From contig JAHYZA010000009.1 of the NCBI GenBank assembly GCA_019424695.1, positions 62,001 through 126,000 of the forward strand: 64,000 nt of DNA, given 5' to 3'. The stretch is from Oscillospiraceae bacterium (GTDB lineage Bacteria > Bacillota > Clostridia > Oscillospirales > Ruminococcaceae). This document shows positions 25,776 through 34,103 of this stretch, in pieces (position 1 is the stretch's first letter; each line of letters starts with the position of its first letter). The translations under genes were made by a program, and so were the position numbers. Under the pieces are notes generated by a model. It saw nothing but the letters and a program-made list of their open reading frames with translations, did no database searches and was not told where the DNA came from.

Positions 25776-28700
25776 ATGCCGGATACCCCCAAAATTCAAT
25801 TTACCCCCGCCCAGGCGGCGGCCATCGGCGCGCGGGGCGGCAGTCTGCTGGTTTCGGCGGCAGCCGGTTCCGGCAAGACCCGCGTGCTGGTGGAGCGGGT
25901 GGTGGGGCTCATCACCGACCCGGAACACCCGGTGGAAGCGGACAGTCTGCTCATCATGACCTTCACCAACGCGGCAGCGGCCAAGCTGCGCGCCGATATT
26001 TCCACCCGGCTGGCGGACGAAGTCCGTGCCCACCCCGGCAATGTGCGGCTGCGCCGTCAGCAACTGCTTTTGCAGCGGGCGTCCATCGGCACGGTGGATG
26101 CTTTCTGCCTGCATTTTGTGCAGCAGCATTTTGCCGCGCTGGATGTGCCGCCGGATTTTGAAACGGCGGAGGAAGCGGACCTGGCCCGCATCGAGCAGGA
26201 AACACTGGCCGACGTGCTGGAACAAGCCTACGAGGATGTGGATTTCCGCGCCTTTGCCGATTTGTATGACCGGGGCCGTACCGACCAGACGGCAGGCAAT
26301 GCGGTGCTGGAACTGTATCATTTCAGCCGTTCGCTGCCGCACCCGGCCCAGGCGCTGCAATCTTTTGCCGATCAGTGGCAAAGCGATGCGCCGCCCCAGG
26401 ATACCCCCTGGGGGCAGGACCTGCTGCGCATCGCGCTGGGCCGCGCCCGTGGGGCCAAGTCTCTGCTGGAAGCGGGCGCCCGCACGGCAGCCCGGGACGA
26501 GGCGGCCGATGCCGCTTATACAGCGGTGCTGCAGGACGATGCTTCCCGCGTGGAGTGGCTCTGCCAGAAACTGGAACAGGGCGATTGGGATGCCGCCGTG
26601 GCGGCGCTGGAAGAACTGGGCGGCAGCTGGCGCAAGGCGGGCCGTATCAAGGGCGGCAAGGATTCCAACCCGGCGGCTTTCGCGGCCAGCGAACTGCGTG
26701 ACCGGGCCAAAAAGCAGATCACGGCGCTGCGCACGGATTTTTTGCTCTGCACGGCCCAGGAATATCAGGAGGACCGCCGCCGTGCAGCCCCCCTGGTGGC
26801 AGCGCTGGTGCGCGTGACCCAACGTTTTGCCGATGCTTGCTTTGCGGCCAAATGTGAGGAAAAACTGCTGGACTATGCGGACTTTGAGCATCTGACCCTG
26901 GACCTGCTCATCGGACCGGATGGCAGCCGTACACCCCTTTGCCGCACGGTCAGCGAGCGGTATTCCGCCGTGCTGGTGGACGAATACCAGGACACCAACG
27001 CCCTGCAGGATGCCATCTATTTTGCCCTGGCTTCGCCCCAAGGCGACAATCTTTTCTTCGTGGGTGACATCAAACAGAGCATCTACCGGTTCCGTCAGGC
27101 CGACCCGTCGGTGTTTCTGGGCAAACAGCAGCGGTGGCAGCCCTATCCCCGGCTGGCACCGGAACCCGCCACACTGGCGCTGGATGCCAACTTCCGCAGC
27201 GCACCCCAGGTCATCGAGGGCATCAATTATCTGTTCTCGGTGTTCTTCTCGGAGGGGCTGGGCGGTGTGACCTACGGGGACGGCCAGCGCCTGGTGGTGG
27301 GTAAACCCGATGCCGCTTATCCCGGCCTGTGTGAGGTGGATGTCATCGACGGCGCCGACGCGGCAGGGGATGCGGCTTCCATTGCCCGTCGTATCGCAGA
27401 TATGGTTTCGGAAGGCTTCCTGGTGCGGGGCAAGGAAGGTCCGCGTCTCTGCCAGTATGATGATTTCTGCATCCTGCTGCGCGGCCGCGCCGATTTCTCG
27501 GTGTACGAGGAAGTGCTGCGCGGGGCGGATATCCCCGTCTTTGCCGATACGGCCGCCGACCTGCTGGATGCACCGCATATCCGCCCCTTTGCGGCGCTGC
27601 TGCGGGTCATTGATAACCCGGCGCAGGACATTCCGCTGGCAGCCGTGCTGCTCAGCCCCATGTTCCCGTACACGCCGGATGATCTGGTGGCTTTGCGCCG
27701 CGCCCGCCCCCAGGGCAGTCTGTACGGCGCGGTACTGTATGGCGGCCAGCCCCGTTTTGCCGCCTTCACCGAAGCGCTGACGGAATATCGCCGTCTGGCC
27801 CGGACCCTGCCGGTGGACCGTCTGTTGGAAGAGCTGCTGGCCCGCACGGGGTATCTGGCAGCCGTCGGCGCCATGCCCGACGGCGCCCGCTGCCGGGAAG
27901 ATTTGCAGACATTCGTGGCCTGGGCCGGCGGTGCCGGGCGCGGGGGCCTTTCCGCCCTTGTGCGTGCGATGGACTCTGCGGCGGCCAACGGTGGTCTCAG
28001 CCAGAGCGGCGGCGGCCAGACCCGTCCAGGGTGCGTCAGTATCATGACGGTGCACCGCTCCAAGGGGTTGGAATTCCCGGTGGTATTCGTGGCCAATACC
28101 GCTCACCAGTTCAACCAGAGTGATGCCATCCGCCCGGTGCTCACCCACAGCCGACTGGGTGTGGGTGTTATGCTGCGGGCGGGACAGGCGGCCAAGCGTT
28201 ACAAAACGCTGCCCTATGCGGCCCTGGCACAGGCCATCCGCACCGAGACTCTCAGCGAGGAAATGCGTGTATTATATGTAGCGCTGACCCGCGCCCAGGA
28301 TGCTCTCATTGTGACAATCCCCCTGAAAAAGACCGACAGCTCCCTCAAGACCCCGGCTCTTTGCGCGGCGGCGGAAGCTACCGGCCCCGAAGCCATGCAG
28401 GGGATGAACAGCTGGGCGGGCTGGCTGCTGACAGCCGTACTGCTGCACCCGGACAGCGATGCCCTGTGGGCTCATACGGCGCTGCTGCCCCATCATCTGC
28501 CCACACGGGTGCCGCTGACGGTGCGCCTGCTCACGGCGCCGGAAAGCGCCCCGGAACAGCCGGCCCCGGTACAGGCACAGCCTGACGAGCCCCTTCGCCG
28601 GGCACTGGAGGAGACCTTCGCCTGGCAGAATCCCCGGACCGCCCTGCAGAAGATACCGGCCAAGGTCAGCGTCAGCGCGGTGGCTCACGCGGCACGGCCT

Positions 28701-29258
28701 GTGGCGCTGGAACGCCCTGCTTTCCTACAAAAGAGCGGTATGACCGGAGCCGAGCGCGGCACGGCCATCCATGCCTTCATGCAGAGTGTGCCCTTCGACG
28801 GCCCGACGCCGGATCTGCAGGCGGAGGTGCAGCGCCAGAAGGACCTGAAACTGCTGGACGCCGATCTGGCCGACAAGCTGGACCTGGAACGGGTGCGGCC
28901 CTTTTTCGAGAGCGGTGTCTGGCGGCGCATCCGGGCAGCGCGCAAGGTGCTGCGGGAGGAGCCGTTCATCACAGCGCTGCCTGCGTCCCGCATCACGCCG
29001 GAAGCGGGGGACAGCGAGGCCGAAGTGCTGGTACAGGGCATTGCCGACCTGGTACTGGTCTATGATGACCATGCAGAGATCTGCGATTACAAAACTGATG
29101 CCAGCAAGGACCCGGACTTCTATAAAAAGGAATATGCCGCGCAGCTGCAGCTCTATCGCCATGCCTTTGCGCTGCGTCTGGGTGTGCCGGTCACCAAGCT
29201 GACGATCTACAGCTTTACACTGCAGCAGGAGATCGACATTCCTCTCCGGGAGGCATAA
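25776..29258 (+). CDS. addA: ATP-dependent helicase/nuclease subunit A
   Basis: An 1160-residue SF1A (UvrD-like) helicase with a C-terminal nuclease domain. It unwinds and degrades broken ends until a recombination hotspot is met. FTPAQAAAIGARGG is the Q-motif; AAAGSGKTRVLVERVV holds Walker A at 31-35. LVDEYQDTNALQD is the Walker B region, VHRSKGLEFPVVFV is motif V-like, and VALTRAQDALIV is motif VI. The nuclease motif EICDYKTDAS lies near residue 1105. It follows addB in one operon. Its terminator is intertwined with the rpmG promoter. Confidence 0.95.
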   Translation: MPDTPKIQFTPAQAAAIGARGGSLLVSAAAGSGKTRVLVERVVGLITDPEHPVEADSLLIMTFTNAAAAKLRADISTRLADEVRAHPGNVRLRRQQLLLQRASIGTVDAFCLHFVQQHFAALDVPPDFETAEEADLARIEQETLADVLEQAYEDVDFRAFADLYDRGRTDQTAGNAVLELYHFSRSLPHPAQALQSFADQWQSDAPPQDTPWGQDLLRIALGRARGAKSLLEAGARTAARDEAADAAYTAVLQDDASRVEWLCQKLEQGDWDAAVAALEELGGSWRKAGRIKGGKDSNPAAFAASELRDRAKKQITALRTDFLLCTAQEYQEDRRRAAPLVAALVRVTQRFADACFAAKCEEKLLDYADFEHLTLDLLIGPDGSRTPLCRTVSERYSAVLVDEYQDTNALQDAIYFALASPQGDNLFFVGDIKQSIYRFRQADPSVFLGKQQRWQPYPRLAPEPATLALDANFRSAPQVIEGINYLFSVFFSEGLGGVTYGDGQRLVVGKPDAAYPGLCEVDVIDGADAAGDAASIARRIADMVSEGFLVRGKEGPRLCQYDDFCILLRGRADFSVYEEVLRGADIPVFADTAADLLDAPHIRPFAALLRVIDNPAQDIPLAAVLLSPMFPYTPDDLVALRRARPQGSLYGAVLYGGQPRFAAFTEALTEYRRLARTLPVDRLLEELLARTGYLAAVGAMPDGARCREDLQTFVAWAGGAGRGGLSALVRAMDSAAANGGLSQSGGGQTRPGCVSIMTVHRSKGLEFPVVFVANTAHQFNQSDAIRPVLTHSRLGVGVMLRAGQAAKRYKTLPYAALAQAIRTETLSEEMRVLYVALTRAQDALIVTIPLKKTDSSLKTPALCAAAEATGPEAMQGMNSWAGWLLTAVLLHPDSDALWAHTALLPHHLPTRVPLTVRLLTAPESAPEQPAPVQAQPDEPLRRALEETFAWQNPRTALQKIPAKVSVSAVAHAARPVALERPAFLQKSGMTGAERGTAIHAFMQSVPFDGPTPDLQAEVQRQKDLKLLDADLADKLDLERVRPFFESGVWRRIRAARKVLREEPFITALPASRITPEAGDSEAEVLVQGIADLVLVYDDHAEICDYKTDASKDPDFYKKEYAAQLQLYRHAFALRLGVPVTKLTIYSFTLQQEIDIPLREA

Positions 29259-29306
29259 GAGACGTTGTGCCGCCAAGAAATCCTGCAAAAAATGCGGCAG
29301 GATGCC

Positions 29307-29335
29307 TTGACTTAAACCCGCGGTTGTGCTATTAT
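29307..29335 (+). promoter_or_regulatory. SigA-type promoter for rpmG-secE-nusG-rplK-rplA
   Basis: TTGACT at 29307-29312, a 17-bp spacer, and TATTAT at 29330-29335. It lies inside the hairpin that terminates addA, so the new transcript should start near 29342 and lack the 5' arm of that hairpin. Confidence 0.7.
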
Positions 29336-29366
29336 GATAGCACCTCTTTTGCGGGTTTCTTTTTTA
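29314..29366 (+). terminator. Terminator of addA overlapping the rpmG promoter
   Basis: AAACCCGC at 29314-29321 pairs with GCGGGTTT at 29351-29358, enclosing an inner hairpin (GTGCTAT/ATAGCAC, loop TATG), and is followed by CTTTTTTATG. The 5' arm and the inner hairpin overlap the -10 and spacer of the next promoter. Confidence 0.7.
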
Positions 29367-29434
29367 TGCCCTTTTTCCGGGGCTGCCCGTAAGCGCGAGG
29401 GAGGCTTATTAACCGATAATGGAGGTGCCGAACA

Positions 29435-29584
29435 ATGACTGTCAAGATCACCCTGGCCTGCACTGAGTGCAAGCAGCGCAACTACAACAAGGAGAAGAAC
29501 AAGAAGAATTCTCCGGATCGTCTTGAGATGAAGAAGTATTGCCGTTTCTGCAAAAAGCATACCCTTCACCGCGAAACCAAGTGA
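29435..29584 (+). CDS. rpmG: 50S ribosomal protein L33
   Basis: A 49-residue zinc-ribbon ribosomal protein. The start follows ATGGAGGTG. Two CxxC pairs are intact (CTEC near residue 9 and CRFC near 37), so this is the zinc-binding (C+) form. RNYNKEKNKKN and SPDRLEMKKYCRFCKKHTLH are standard L33. It precedes secE by 16 bp, the usual Firmicute order rpmG-secE-nusG. Confidence 0.96.
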   Translation: MTVKITLACTECKQRNYNKEKNKKNSPDRLEMKKYCRFCKKHTLHRETK

Positions 29585-29600
29585 GGATAGGAGCTTAGAG

Positions 29601-29876
29601 ATGGCGGACAAGAAAGCTGCGAATACCGCAGCCCAGGCTCAAAGCGACAAAAAGAAAAAGACCTCATTTTTTGGTAAGGTCAAGAACTTTTTCAAGGGCA
29701 TCGCGAAGTATTTCAAAGATACCAAGAGCGAGCTGAAAAAGGTCGTCTGGCCCAGCAAAAAGGACGTCAAGACCAACACCATCACGGTCATTGCGGTCGT
29801 GCTGATCGCGGCGATCGTCCTGATTGTGCTGGACCTTATCTTCGGCGGCGCGATCCACCTAGTGGTCGGCGCCTGA
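29601..29876 (+). CDS. secE: Preprotein translocase subunit SecE
   Basis: A 91-residue membrane protein that stabilises SecY in the Sec translocon. After a Lys/Ala/Gln-rich N-terminus comes the conserved amphipathic segment (FKDTKSELKKVVWPSKKDV, about 44-62) and one membrane helix (VIAVVLIAAIVLIVLDLIF). It is the single-span form normal in Firmicutes. AGGAG precedes the start. nusG follows 24 bp later. Confidence 0.95.
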   Translation: MADKKAANTAAQAQSDKKKKTSFFGKVKNFFKGIAKYFKDTKSELKKVVWPSKKDVKTNTITVIAVVLIAAIVLIVLDLIFGGAIHLVVGA

Positions 29877-29900
29877 GCGCTTGAGCGGAGGCAATGACCA

Positions 29901-30440
29901 ATGGCTGAACAGGCAAACTGGTATGTTGTGCATACCTATTCCGGCTATGAAAACAAGGTCGCACAGGACCTGATGACGATGGTGGAAAACCGCCGTCTGC
30001 AGGACCTGATCTGCGATGTCAAGGTCCCGACCGAGACAGTGATCGAGGAAGTGCTGGACAAGACCGGCAACAAGACCGGTGAAAAGGAAGTTCAGCGCAA
30101 ACTTTACCCCGGTTATGTCTTTGTCAAAATGGTCATGAACGATAACACCTGGTACATCGTGCGCAACACGCGCGGCTGCACCGGTTTTGTCGGCCCGGAA
30201 TCCAAACCCGAGCCGCTGACCGAGGCAGAAGTTGCCAAGATGGGCGTCGAGACCACAGCCGAACTGCAGGTCGACTACAAAGTCGGCGATACCGTCGAGA
30301 TCACCGCCGGCCCGATGGAAGGTTCCGTCGGCACCGTCGAGGAGATCGACATTCCCGCGCGCAAAGTGCGCGTGAAAATCACGATGTTTGGCCGCGAGCT
30401 TCCGGCAGAGCTGGAGCTCCATCAGGTCAAACTGTTCTGA
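29901..30440 (+). CDS. nusG: Transcription termination/antitermination factor NusG
   Basis: A 179-residue protein that binds RNA polymerase and links transcription to translation. The N-terminal NGN domain starts WYVVHTYSGYENKVAQDL, includes KLYPGYVFVKMVM and RNTRGCTGFVG, and is followed by a KOW domain (VGDTVEITAGPMEGSVGTVE). Length and motifs are standard. GGAGG lies upstream. It is followed by a structured leader before rplK. Confidence 0.96.
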   Translation: MAEQANWYVVHTYSGYENKVAQDLMTMVENRRLQDLICDVKVPTETVIEEVLDKTGNKTGEKEVQRKLYPGYVFVKMVMNDNTWYIVRNTRGCTGFVGPESKPEPLTEAEVAKMGVETTAELQVDYKVGDTVEITAGPMEGSVGTVEEIDIPARKVRVKITMFGRELPAELELHQVKLF

Positions 30441-30475
30441 GAAAACTCTCGGAACCCCAGCAATTTCCGGTAAGG

Positions 30476-30559
30476 ACCGCGAACGGGCACTGTCCCGGGG
30501 TACGGTTTTTATAGGGTATGCGGTGGTCGCATACCCGTGGGAGGCCCGCGCCGCGGGCC
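30476..30559 (+). promoter_or_regulatory. Structured leader between nusG and rplK
   Basis: Three successive hairpins can form: a loose one with an ACCG/CGGT outer stem (30476-30506) followed by TTTTTAT; a perfect 9-bp stem GGGTATGCG/CGCATACCC (30514-30536); and a perfect 7-bp stem GGCCCGC/GCGGGCC (30543-30559). The first has terminator features. The set may attenuate rplK-rplA or bind ribosomal protein L1, which autoregulates this operon in some bacteria. Neither role is shown here. Confidence 0.45.
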
Positions 30560-30593
30560 GCAACTCACCACAAAATTTGGAGGTGCAAGTATT

Positions 30594-31019
30594 ATGGCAC
30601 AGAAAATCACTGGCTACATCAAGCTGCAAATTCCCGCCGGCAAGGCAACTCCGGCCCCCCCTGTTGGTCCCGCTCTGGGCCAGAAGGGCGTCAACATCAT
30701 GTCCTTCACCAAGGAGTTCAACGAGCGTACCAAGAACCAGATGGGTATGATCATCCCCGTCGTCATCACCGTGTACGCTGACCGCTCCTTCAGCTTCATT
30801 ACCAAGACCCCCCCGGCGCCTGTTCTGATCAAGAAGGCTGCCGGCATCGACACTGCTTCCGGCGTGCCGAACAAGAACAAGGTCGGCTCCATCACCCTGG
30901 CTCAGGCCGAGGAGATCGCCAAGACCAAGATGCCCGACCTGAACGCCGCCTCTCTGGAGGCTGCCGTCAGCATGATCAAGGGCACCGCCCGCAGCATGGG
31001 CGTTACCGTTGAGGGTTGA
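30594..31019 (+). CDS. rplK: 50S ribosomal protein L11
   Basis: A 141-residue protein of the GTPase-associated centre that binds 23S rRNA near residue 1067. The ATG at 30594 follows TTGGAGGTG, and the chain begins MAQKITGYIKLQIPAGKATP. PPVGPALGQKGVNIMSFTKEFN is the universal L11 signature; the C-terminal RNA-binding domain contains KTKMPDLNAASLEAAV. Length is exactly normal. rplA follows by 18 bp. Confidence 0.97.
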   Translation: MAQKITGYIKLQIPAGKATPAPPVGPALGQKGVNIMSFTKEFNERTKNQMGMIIPVVITVYADRSFSFITKTPPAPVLIKKAAGIDTASGVPNKNKVGSITLAQAEEIAKTKMPDLNAASLEAAVSMIKGTARSMGVTVEG

Positions 31020-31037
31020 ACAGGAGGGGAATAAGCA

Positions 31038-31730
31038 ATGAAACACGGCAAGAAATATACCGATGCTGCCAAACTGATCGAGAGCAGCAAGACTTACGAT
31101 CCGGCCGAGGCCCTGGAGCTGTGCTGCAAGACCGCGACCGCCAAGTTCGACGAGACCGTCGAGCTGCATGTCCGTCTGGGCGTTGACAGCCGCCACGCTG
31201 ACCAGCAGGTCCGCGGCGCCGTTGTTCTGCCCAACGGTACCGGTAAGAATGTTCGCGTTATCGCCATCGCCAAGGGCGATGCTGCCAAGGCTGCTGAGGC
31301 TGCCGGTGCGCAGGAGGTCGGTGACGACGATCTGATCGCCAAGATCCAGGGCGGCTACCTCGACTTCGATGTCCTGGTCACCACCCCCGACATGATGGGC
31401 CGCGTTGGCCGTCTCGGTAAGATCCTTGGCCCCCGTGGCTTGATGCCCAACCCCAAGGCCGGCACCGTTACCCCCGACGTTGGCAAGGCTGTCACCGATG
31501 CCAAGGCCGGTAAGATCGAGTACCGCCTGGACAAGCAGAACATCATCCATGTGCCCATCGGCAAAGCCTCTTTCGGTGCCGAGAAGCTCATGACCAACCT
31601 GGACACCGTCCTGGATGCCATCGCCAAGGCGAAGCCCGCCGCGGCCAAGGGCCAGTACTTCAAGAGCGCGACCGTCGCCACCACCATGGGCCCCGGCGTC
31701 CGCGTTGCCACCAACAAGTACGGTGTCTGA
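31038..31730 (+). CDS. rplA: 50S ribosomal protein L1
   Basis: A 230-residue protein of the ribosomal L1 stalk that helps release E-site tRNA. The family pattern is clear: MKHGKKYTDAAKLI, GVDSRHADQQVRGAVVLPNG, GRVGRLGKILGPRGLMPNPK, and the conserved GPGVRVATNKYGV end. It forms a unit with rplK. L1 often represses this operon by binding its own mRNA. A short imperfect hairpin near 31733-31746 follows before the rplJ promoter. Confidence 0.97.
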   Translation: MKHGKKYTDAAKLIESSKTYDPAEALELCCKTATAKFDETVELHVRLGVDSRHADQQVRGAVVLPNGTGKNVRVIAIAKGDAAKAAEAAGAQEVGDDDLIAKIQGGYLDFDVLVTTPDMMGRVGRLGKILGPRGLMPNPKAGTVTPDVGKAVTDAKAGKIEYRLDKQNIIHVPIGKASFGAEKLMTNLDTVLDAIAKAKPAAAKGQYFKSATVATTMGPGVRVATNKYGV

Positions 31731-31760
31731 TCTCAGCCCTGCGCTGATTTATAAAAGTAC

Positions 31761-31789
31761 TTGACAAACGCACGTTTGCGTGCTATACT
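31761..31789 (+). promoter_or_regulatory. Near-consensus SigA promoter for rplJ-rplL
   Basis: TTGACA at 31761-31766, a 17-bp spacer, and TATACT at 31784-31789. This is the best-matching promoter seen in the window. Confidence 0.85.
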
Positions 31790-31795
31790 ATCTAA

Positions 31796-31920
31796 GCTGT
31801 TTTTAAGACAGCAGGTGCCGCAAGGCATAATGGGGAAAACCCAACCTGCCGAGAAACGTGCGTTTGATTGCTGTGCTTTCAAGCCCTTTTCCCGGCGACG
31901 GGAAAGGGGCTTTTCTTGTT
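31796..31920 (+). ncRNA. L10 ribosomal protein leader with attenuator
   Basis: The transcribed leader ahead of rplJ contains AGCAGGTGCC and CCAACCTGCCGAG segments that match the L10-leader structure bound by the L10(L12)4 complex in Firmicutes. It ends in an intrinsic terminator: AAGCCCTTTTCCCG at 31881-31894 pairs with 31899-31912 (one G-T pair), loop GCGA, followed by TTTCTTGTT. The expected mechanism is termination when excess L10 binds. The assignment rests on sequence resemblance and position. Confidence 0.85.
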
Positions 31921-31975
31921 ACACGAAAAGCCGCTTACCGTTACCAAACTGTAAGTGGAACGAGGTGAAATTCAA

Positions 31976-32488
31976 ATGCCCAGTGCAAAGATTCTGGAAT
32001 CCAAGAAGGCTCTTGTCAAGGCCCTGAACGAGGAGATCTCTTCTTCTCTGGCCGGTGTTGTTGTTGCTTACAACGGCATCAGCGTGGCCGACGACACCAA
32101 GCTGCGTAAGGAACTGCGTGAGGCCGGCGTGCACTACATGGTCGTCAAGAACACCATGCTGCGTCTGGCTGTCAAGGGCACCCAGTACGAGGGTCTGACC
32201 GAGTACTTCAAGGGTGACACCGCCATTGCCCTGTCCCCCGAGGACCCGGCTGCTGCGGCCCGCATCCTGTGCAAGTTTGCTGACGCCGACAAGTCCAAGC
32301 GCTTCGTCGTCAAGGGTGGTTTCTGCGATGGCCAGGTTATGGACGCCGCCGGTGTCAAGAGCCTGTCCACCATGCCCAACCGCGAGGGTCTGCTTTCCAT
32401 GCTGGCCGGCTCCCTCAACGGGATCATCGGCGGTCTGGCCGTGGCCCTGCAGGCTGTTGCCGACAAGCAGGAAGAGCCCGCTGCCTGA
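31976..32488 (+). CDS. rplJ: 50S ribosomal protein L10
   Basis: A 170-residue protein that anchors L7/L12 dimers to the ribosomal stalk and, with them, represses its own leader. The start at 31976 follows GAGGTGA. The N-terminal half has KALVKALNEEISSSLAGVVV and LRKELREAGVHYMVVKNTML; the C-terminus is the long helix that binds L7/L12. Length is normal. rplL follows after a 90-bp gap. Confidence 0.96.
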   Translation: MPSAKILESKKALVKALNEEISSSLAGVVVAYNGISVADDTKLRKELREAGVHYMVVKNTMLRLAVKGTQYEGLTEYFKGDTAIALSPEDPAAAARILCKFADADKSKRFVVKGGFCDGQVMDAAGVKSLSTMPNREGLLSMLAGSLNGIIGGLAVALQAVADKQEEPAA

Positions 32489-32577
32489 TGGTAGAGCAAG
32501 CTGCATGAGCATCCCGGCGCAATGCTCACAAAATCTGTGCGCCGCCTAACAAAGTAAATTTAATGGAGGTAACTACC

Positions 32578-32955
32578 ATGGCTTCTGAGAAGATCACTGC
32601 CATTGTCGAGTCTGTCAAGACTATGACTGTTCTGGAGCTCAAAGAGCTCGTTGACACCATCTGCGAGGAGTTCGGCGTTTCCGCTGTTGCCGCTGCTGCT
32701 CCCGCTGCCGCCGGCGCTGCTGCCGCTCCCGCTGAGGAAGAGAAGACCGAGTTCGACGTCATCCTGAAGGACGTCGGCGCCAACAAGATGCAGGTCATCA
32801 AGACCGTCAAGGAGCTGACCGGCGCTTCCCTGATGGAGGCCAAGAAGCTCGTCGAGACTCCCGATGCCAAGCTGAAGGAGCAGGCTTCCAAGGCCGATGC
32901 CGAAGAGATCCAGAAGAAGCTGGAAGAAGTCGGCGCCAAGGTCGAGCTGAAGTAA
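32578..32955 (+). CDS. rplL: 50S ribosomal protein L7/L12
   Basis: A 125-residue stalk protein that recruits translation factors. The N-terminal dimerisation helix (KITAIVESVKTMTVLELKEL) is followed by an Ala/Pro-rich hinge (AAAAPAAAGAAAAPAEEEK) and the C-terminal factor-binding domain (EFDVILKDVGANKMQVIKTV, then LTGASLMEAKKLVE). GGAGGT precedes the start. Codon use is strongly biased, as expected for a highly expressed gene. A strong terminator follows. Confidence 0.97.
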   Translation: MASEKITAIVESVKTMTVLELKELVDTICEEFGVSAVAAAAPAAAGAAAAPAEEEKTEFDVILKDVGANKMQVIKTVKELTGASLMEAKKLVETPDAKLKEQASKADAEEIQKKLEEVGAKVELK

Positions 32956-32977
32956 TTCAGTTTCCAGGCTGTTATAC

Positions 32978-33013
32978 ACACCGCATGGTTTCACCGCCAT
33001 GCGGTGTTTTTTG
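32978..33013 (+). terminator. Intrinsic terminator after rplL
   Basis: An 11-bp stem (ACACCGCATGG with CCATGCGGTGT) is followed by TTTTTTG. Confidence 0.93.
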
Positions 33014-33022
33014 TTTTGCGCC

Positions 33023-33053
33023 AAAAAAAGACGCGATGCCTTGCGGCATCGCG
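33023..33053 (-). terminator. Intrinsic terminator for the CBS protein gene
   Basis: On the minus strand a 9-bp stem CGCGATGCC/GGCATCGCG (33053-33045 with 33040-33032) is followed by CTTTTTTT. It faces the rplL terminator. Confidence 0.85.
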
Positions 33054-33081
33054 CTGCTGGGGAAAAACGGGATGGAGAATG

Positions 33082-33546
33082 TCAGAAAGTGGGGGAGGTA
33101 TACTGCCGCGGGGGTGTGTTGCGGGGGCGTTTGTCCTGGGGCAGCCCGGCGTACTTGCCGTACATTTCTTTCAGCAGAACGGTACGGCGCACCATGCCGA
33201 TAAAAACGTTGCGGTCATCCACCACCGGAACAAAGTTCTGGTCGATGGCAGCCCGCAGCAGGGTGGGCATGTCGGTGGTTACGGTCACGGCCTTGTAATC
33301 ACGGCGGCGGGGAAAGCTGGCAATGGGCACATCCTCACTGGCTTCCAGGTCCAGGCCGTGCAGGTTTTTCATGCCCCAGAGGATGTCGCCTTCGGTGATG
33401 GTTCCCACATATTCGCCGTTGCGTTTCAGCACGGGGATGGTGGCAAAGCGCTGGTTGGCCCACTTTTCCAGGGTCTGGCGCAGGGTGAAATCCTCGTAAA
33501 TGTACAATACGTCCTGCTTGGGCGTCAAAAAGAACAAAAGATTCAT
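33082..33546 (-). CDS. CBS-domain protein
   Basis: A 154-residue protein made essentially of one pair of CBS motifs (a Bateman module). The first spans about residues 10-70 (TLRQTLEKWANQRFATIPVL, YVGTITEGDILW) and the second about 80-140 (PTLLRAAIDQNFVPVVDDRN, FIGMVRR). Such modules bind adenine nucleotides and act as energy sensors, usually on a partner protein. No catalytic domain is attached. The ATG at 33546 has AGGAG 12 bases upstream; an in-frame GTG at 33558 is too close to it. It is alone on its strand. Confidence 0.85.
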   Translation of the reverse strand: MNLLFFLTPKQDVLYIYEDFTLRQTLEKWANQRFATIPVLKRNGEYVGTITEGDILWGMKNLHGLDLEASEDVPIASFPRRRDYKAVTVTTDMPTLLRAAIDQNFVPVVDDRNVFIGMVRRTVLLKEMYGKYAGLPQDKRPRNTPPRQYTSPTF

Positions 33547-33688
33547 GCGGTTGTGCACTCCTTTTGGTGGTGGTGTTCTTCTATAACAAGTATATACGTT
33601 CGGTCTGTAAACTTTGTGAATGGATTGTTAAAAAACGACCACTCAGATTTTTATTGAAAAAAGACTGTTCAAACGGAAAAAAGTGGTG

Positions 33689-33694
33689 TATAAT
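33689..33694 (+). promoter_or_regulatory. Probable -10 element for yloU-fakA
   Basis: A perfect TATAAT lies 35 bp before the yloU start. No good -35 hexamer is present at 16-18 bp (best is TGTTCA), so the promoter may need an activator or rely on the A-rich upstream stretch. Confidence 0.4.
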
Positions 33695-33728
33695 AAACCT
33701 AATTAAGCCCAACAAAGGAGGATCGCAG

Positions 33729-34082
33729 ATGATCACCAAGGTGAATCCTTACGGACATATCTCTTTGACCAACGACTATTTCTCCGGCTTGGTGGAGCAG
33801 GCTGCCAAGCAGTGTTATGGCATTGCCGCCATGGGGCAGGCCCCCGCGGAAAGTGTCGTGCGCAGTGCGCTGCGCACCGGAAGCCTGCCGCCGAAGGGCG
33901 TAACCGTCACCCAGGAGGGCGGACGTCTGGTCATCGCACTGCATATTAAAGTGGGGTATGGGCTCAATATCTCTACCATCACGCAAAGCATCACCCATCG
34001 CGTCAAAGACGAGGTGGAACATGCCACCGGCCTGAAGGTCGCGCGCATTGATGTGTATGTGGACGATATTTTGGCAGATTAA
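33729..34082 (+). CDS. Asp23/Gls24-family envelope stress protein (YloU-like)
   Basis: A 117-residue member of the Asp23/Gls24/YloU (DUF322) family. The start at 33729 follows AAAGGAGGATC. The family pattern is clear: an opening with GHISLTNDYFSGLVEQAAKQ, a short linker, GRLVIALHIKVGYGLNISTI, and VEHATGLKVARIDVYVDDI. Family members are membrane-associated, stress-linked proteins of unsettled biochemistry. It directly precedes fakA and recG, the same order as yloU-yloV-recG in Bacillus. Confidence 0.9.
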   Translation: MITKVNPYGHISLTNDYFSGLVEQAAKQCYGIAAMGQAPAESVVRSALRTGSLPPKGVTVTQEGGRLVIALHIKVGYGLNISTITQSITHRVKDEVEHATGLKVARIDVYVDDILAD

Positions 34083-34103
34083 GACATGAGGTGTAACATA
34101 ACG

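Noticed and set aside
22440..28148. Very long minus-strand open frame antisense to addB and addA
   Set aside because: It is a by-product of high G+C third-position bias in the sense genes. It has no ribosome binding site, no domain, and runs through two well-defined genes and their junction.
29280..29303. ATCCTGC/GCAGGAT hairpin after addA as a terminator
   Set aside because: No T-run follows it; the downstream stem at 29314-29366 is the better candidate.
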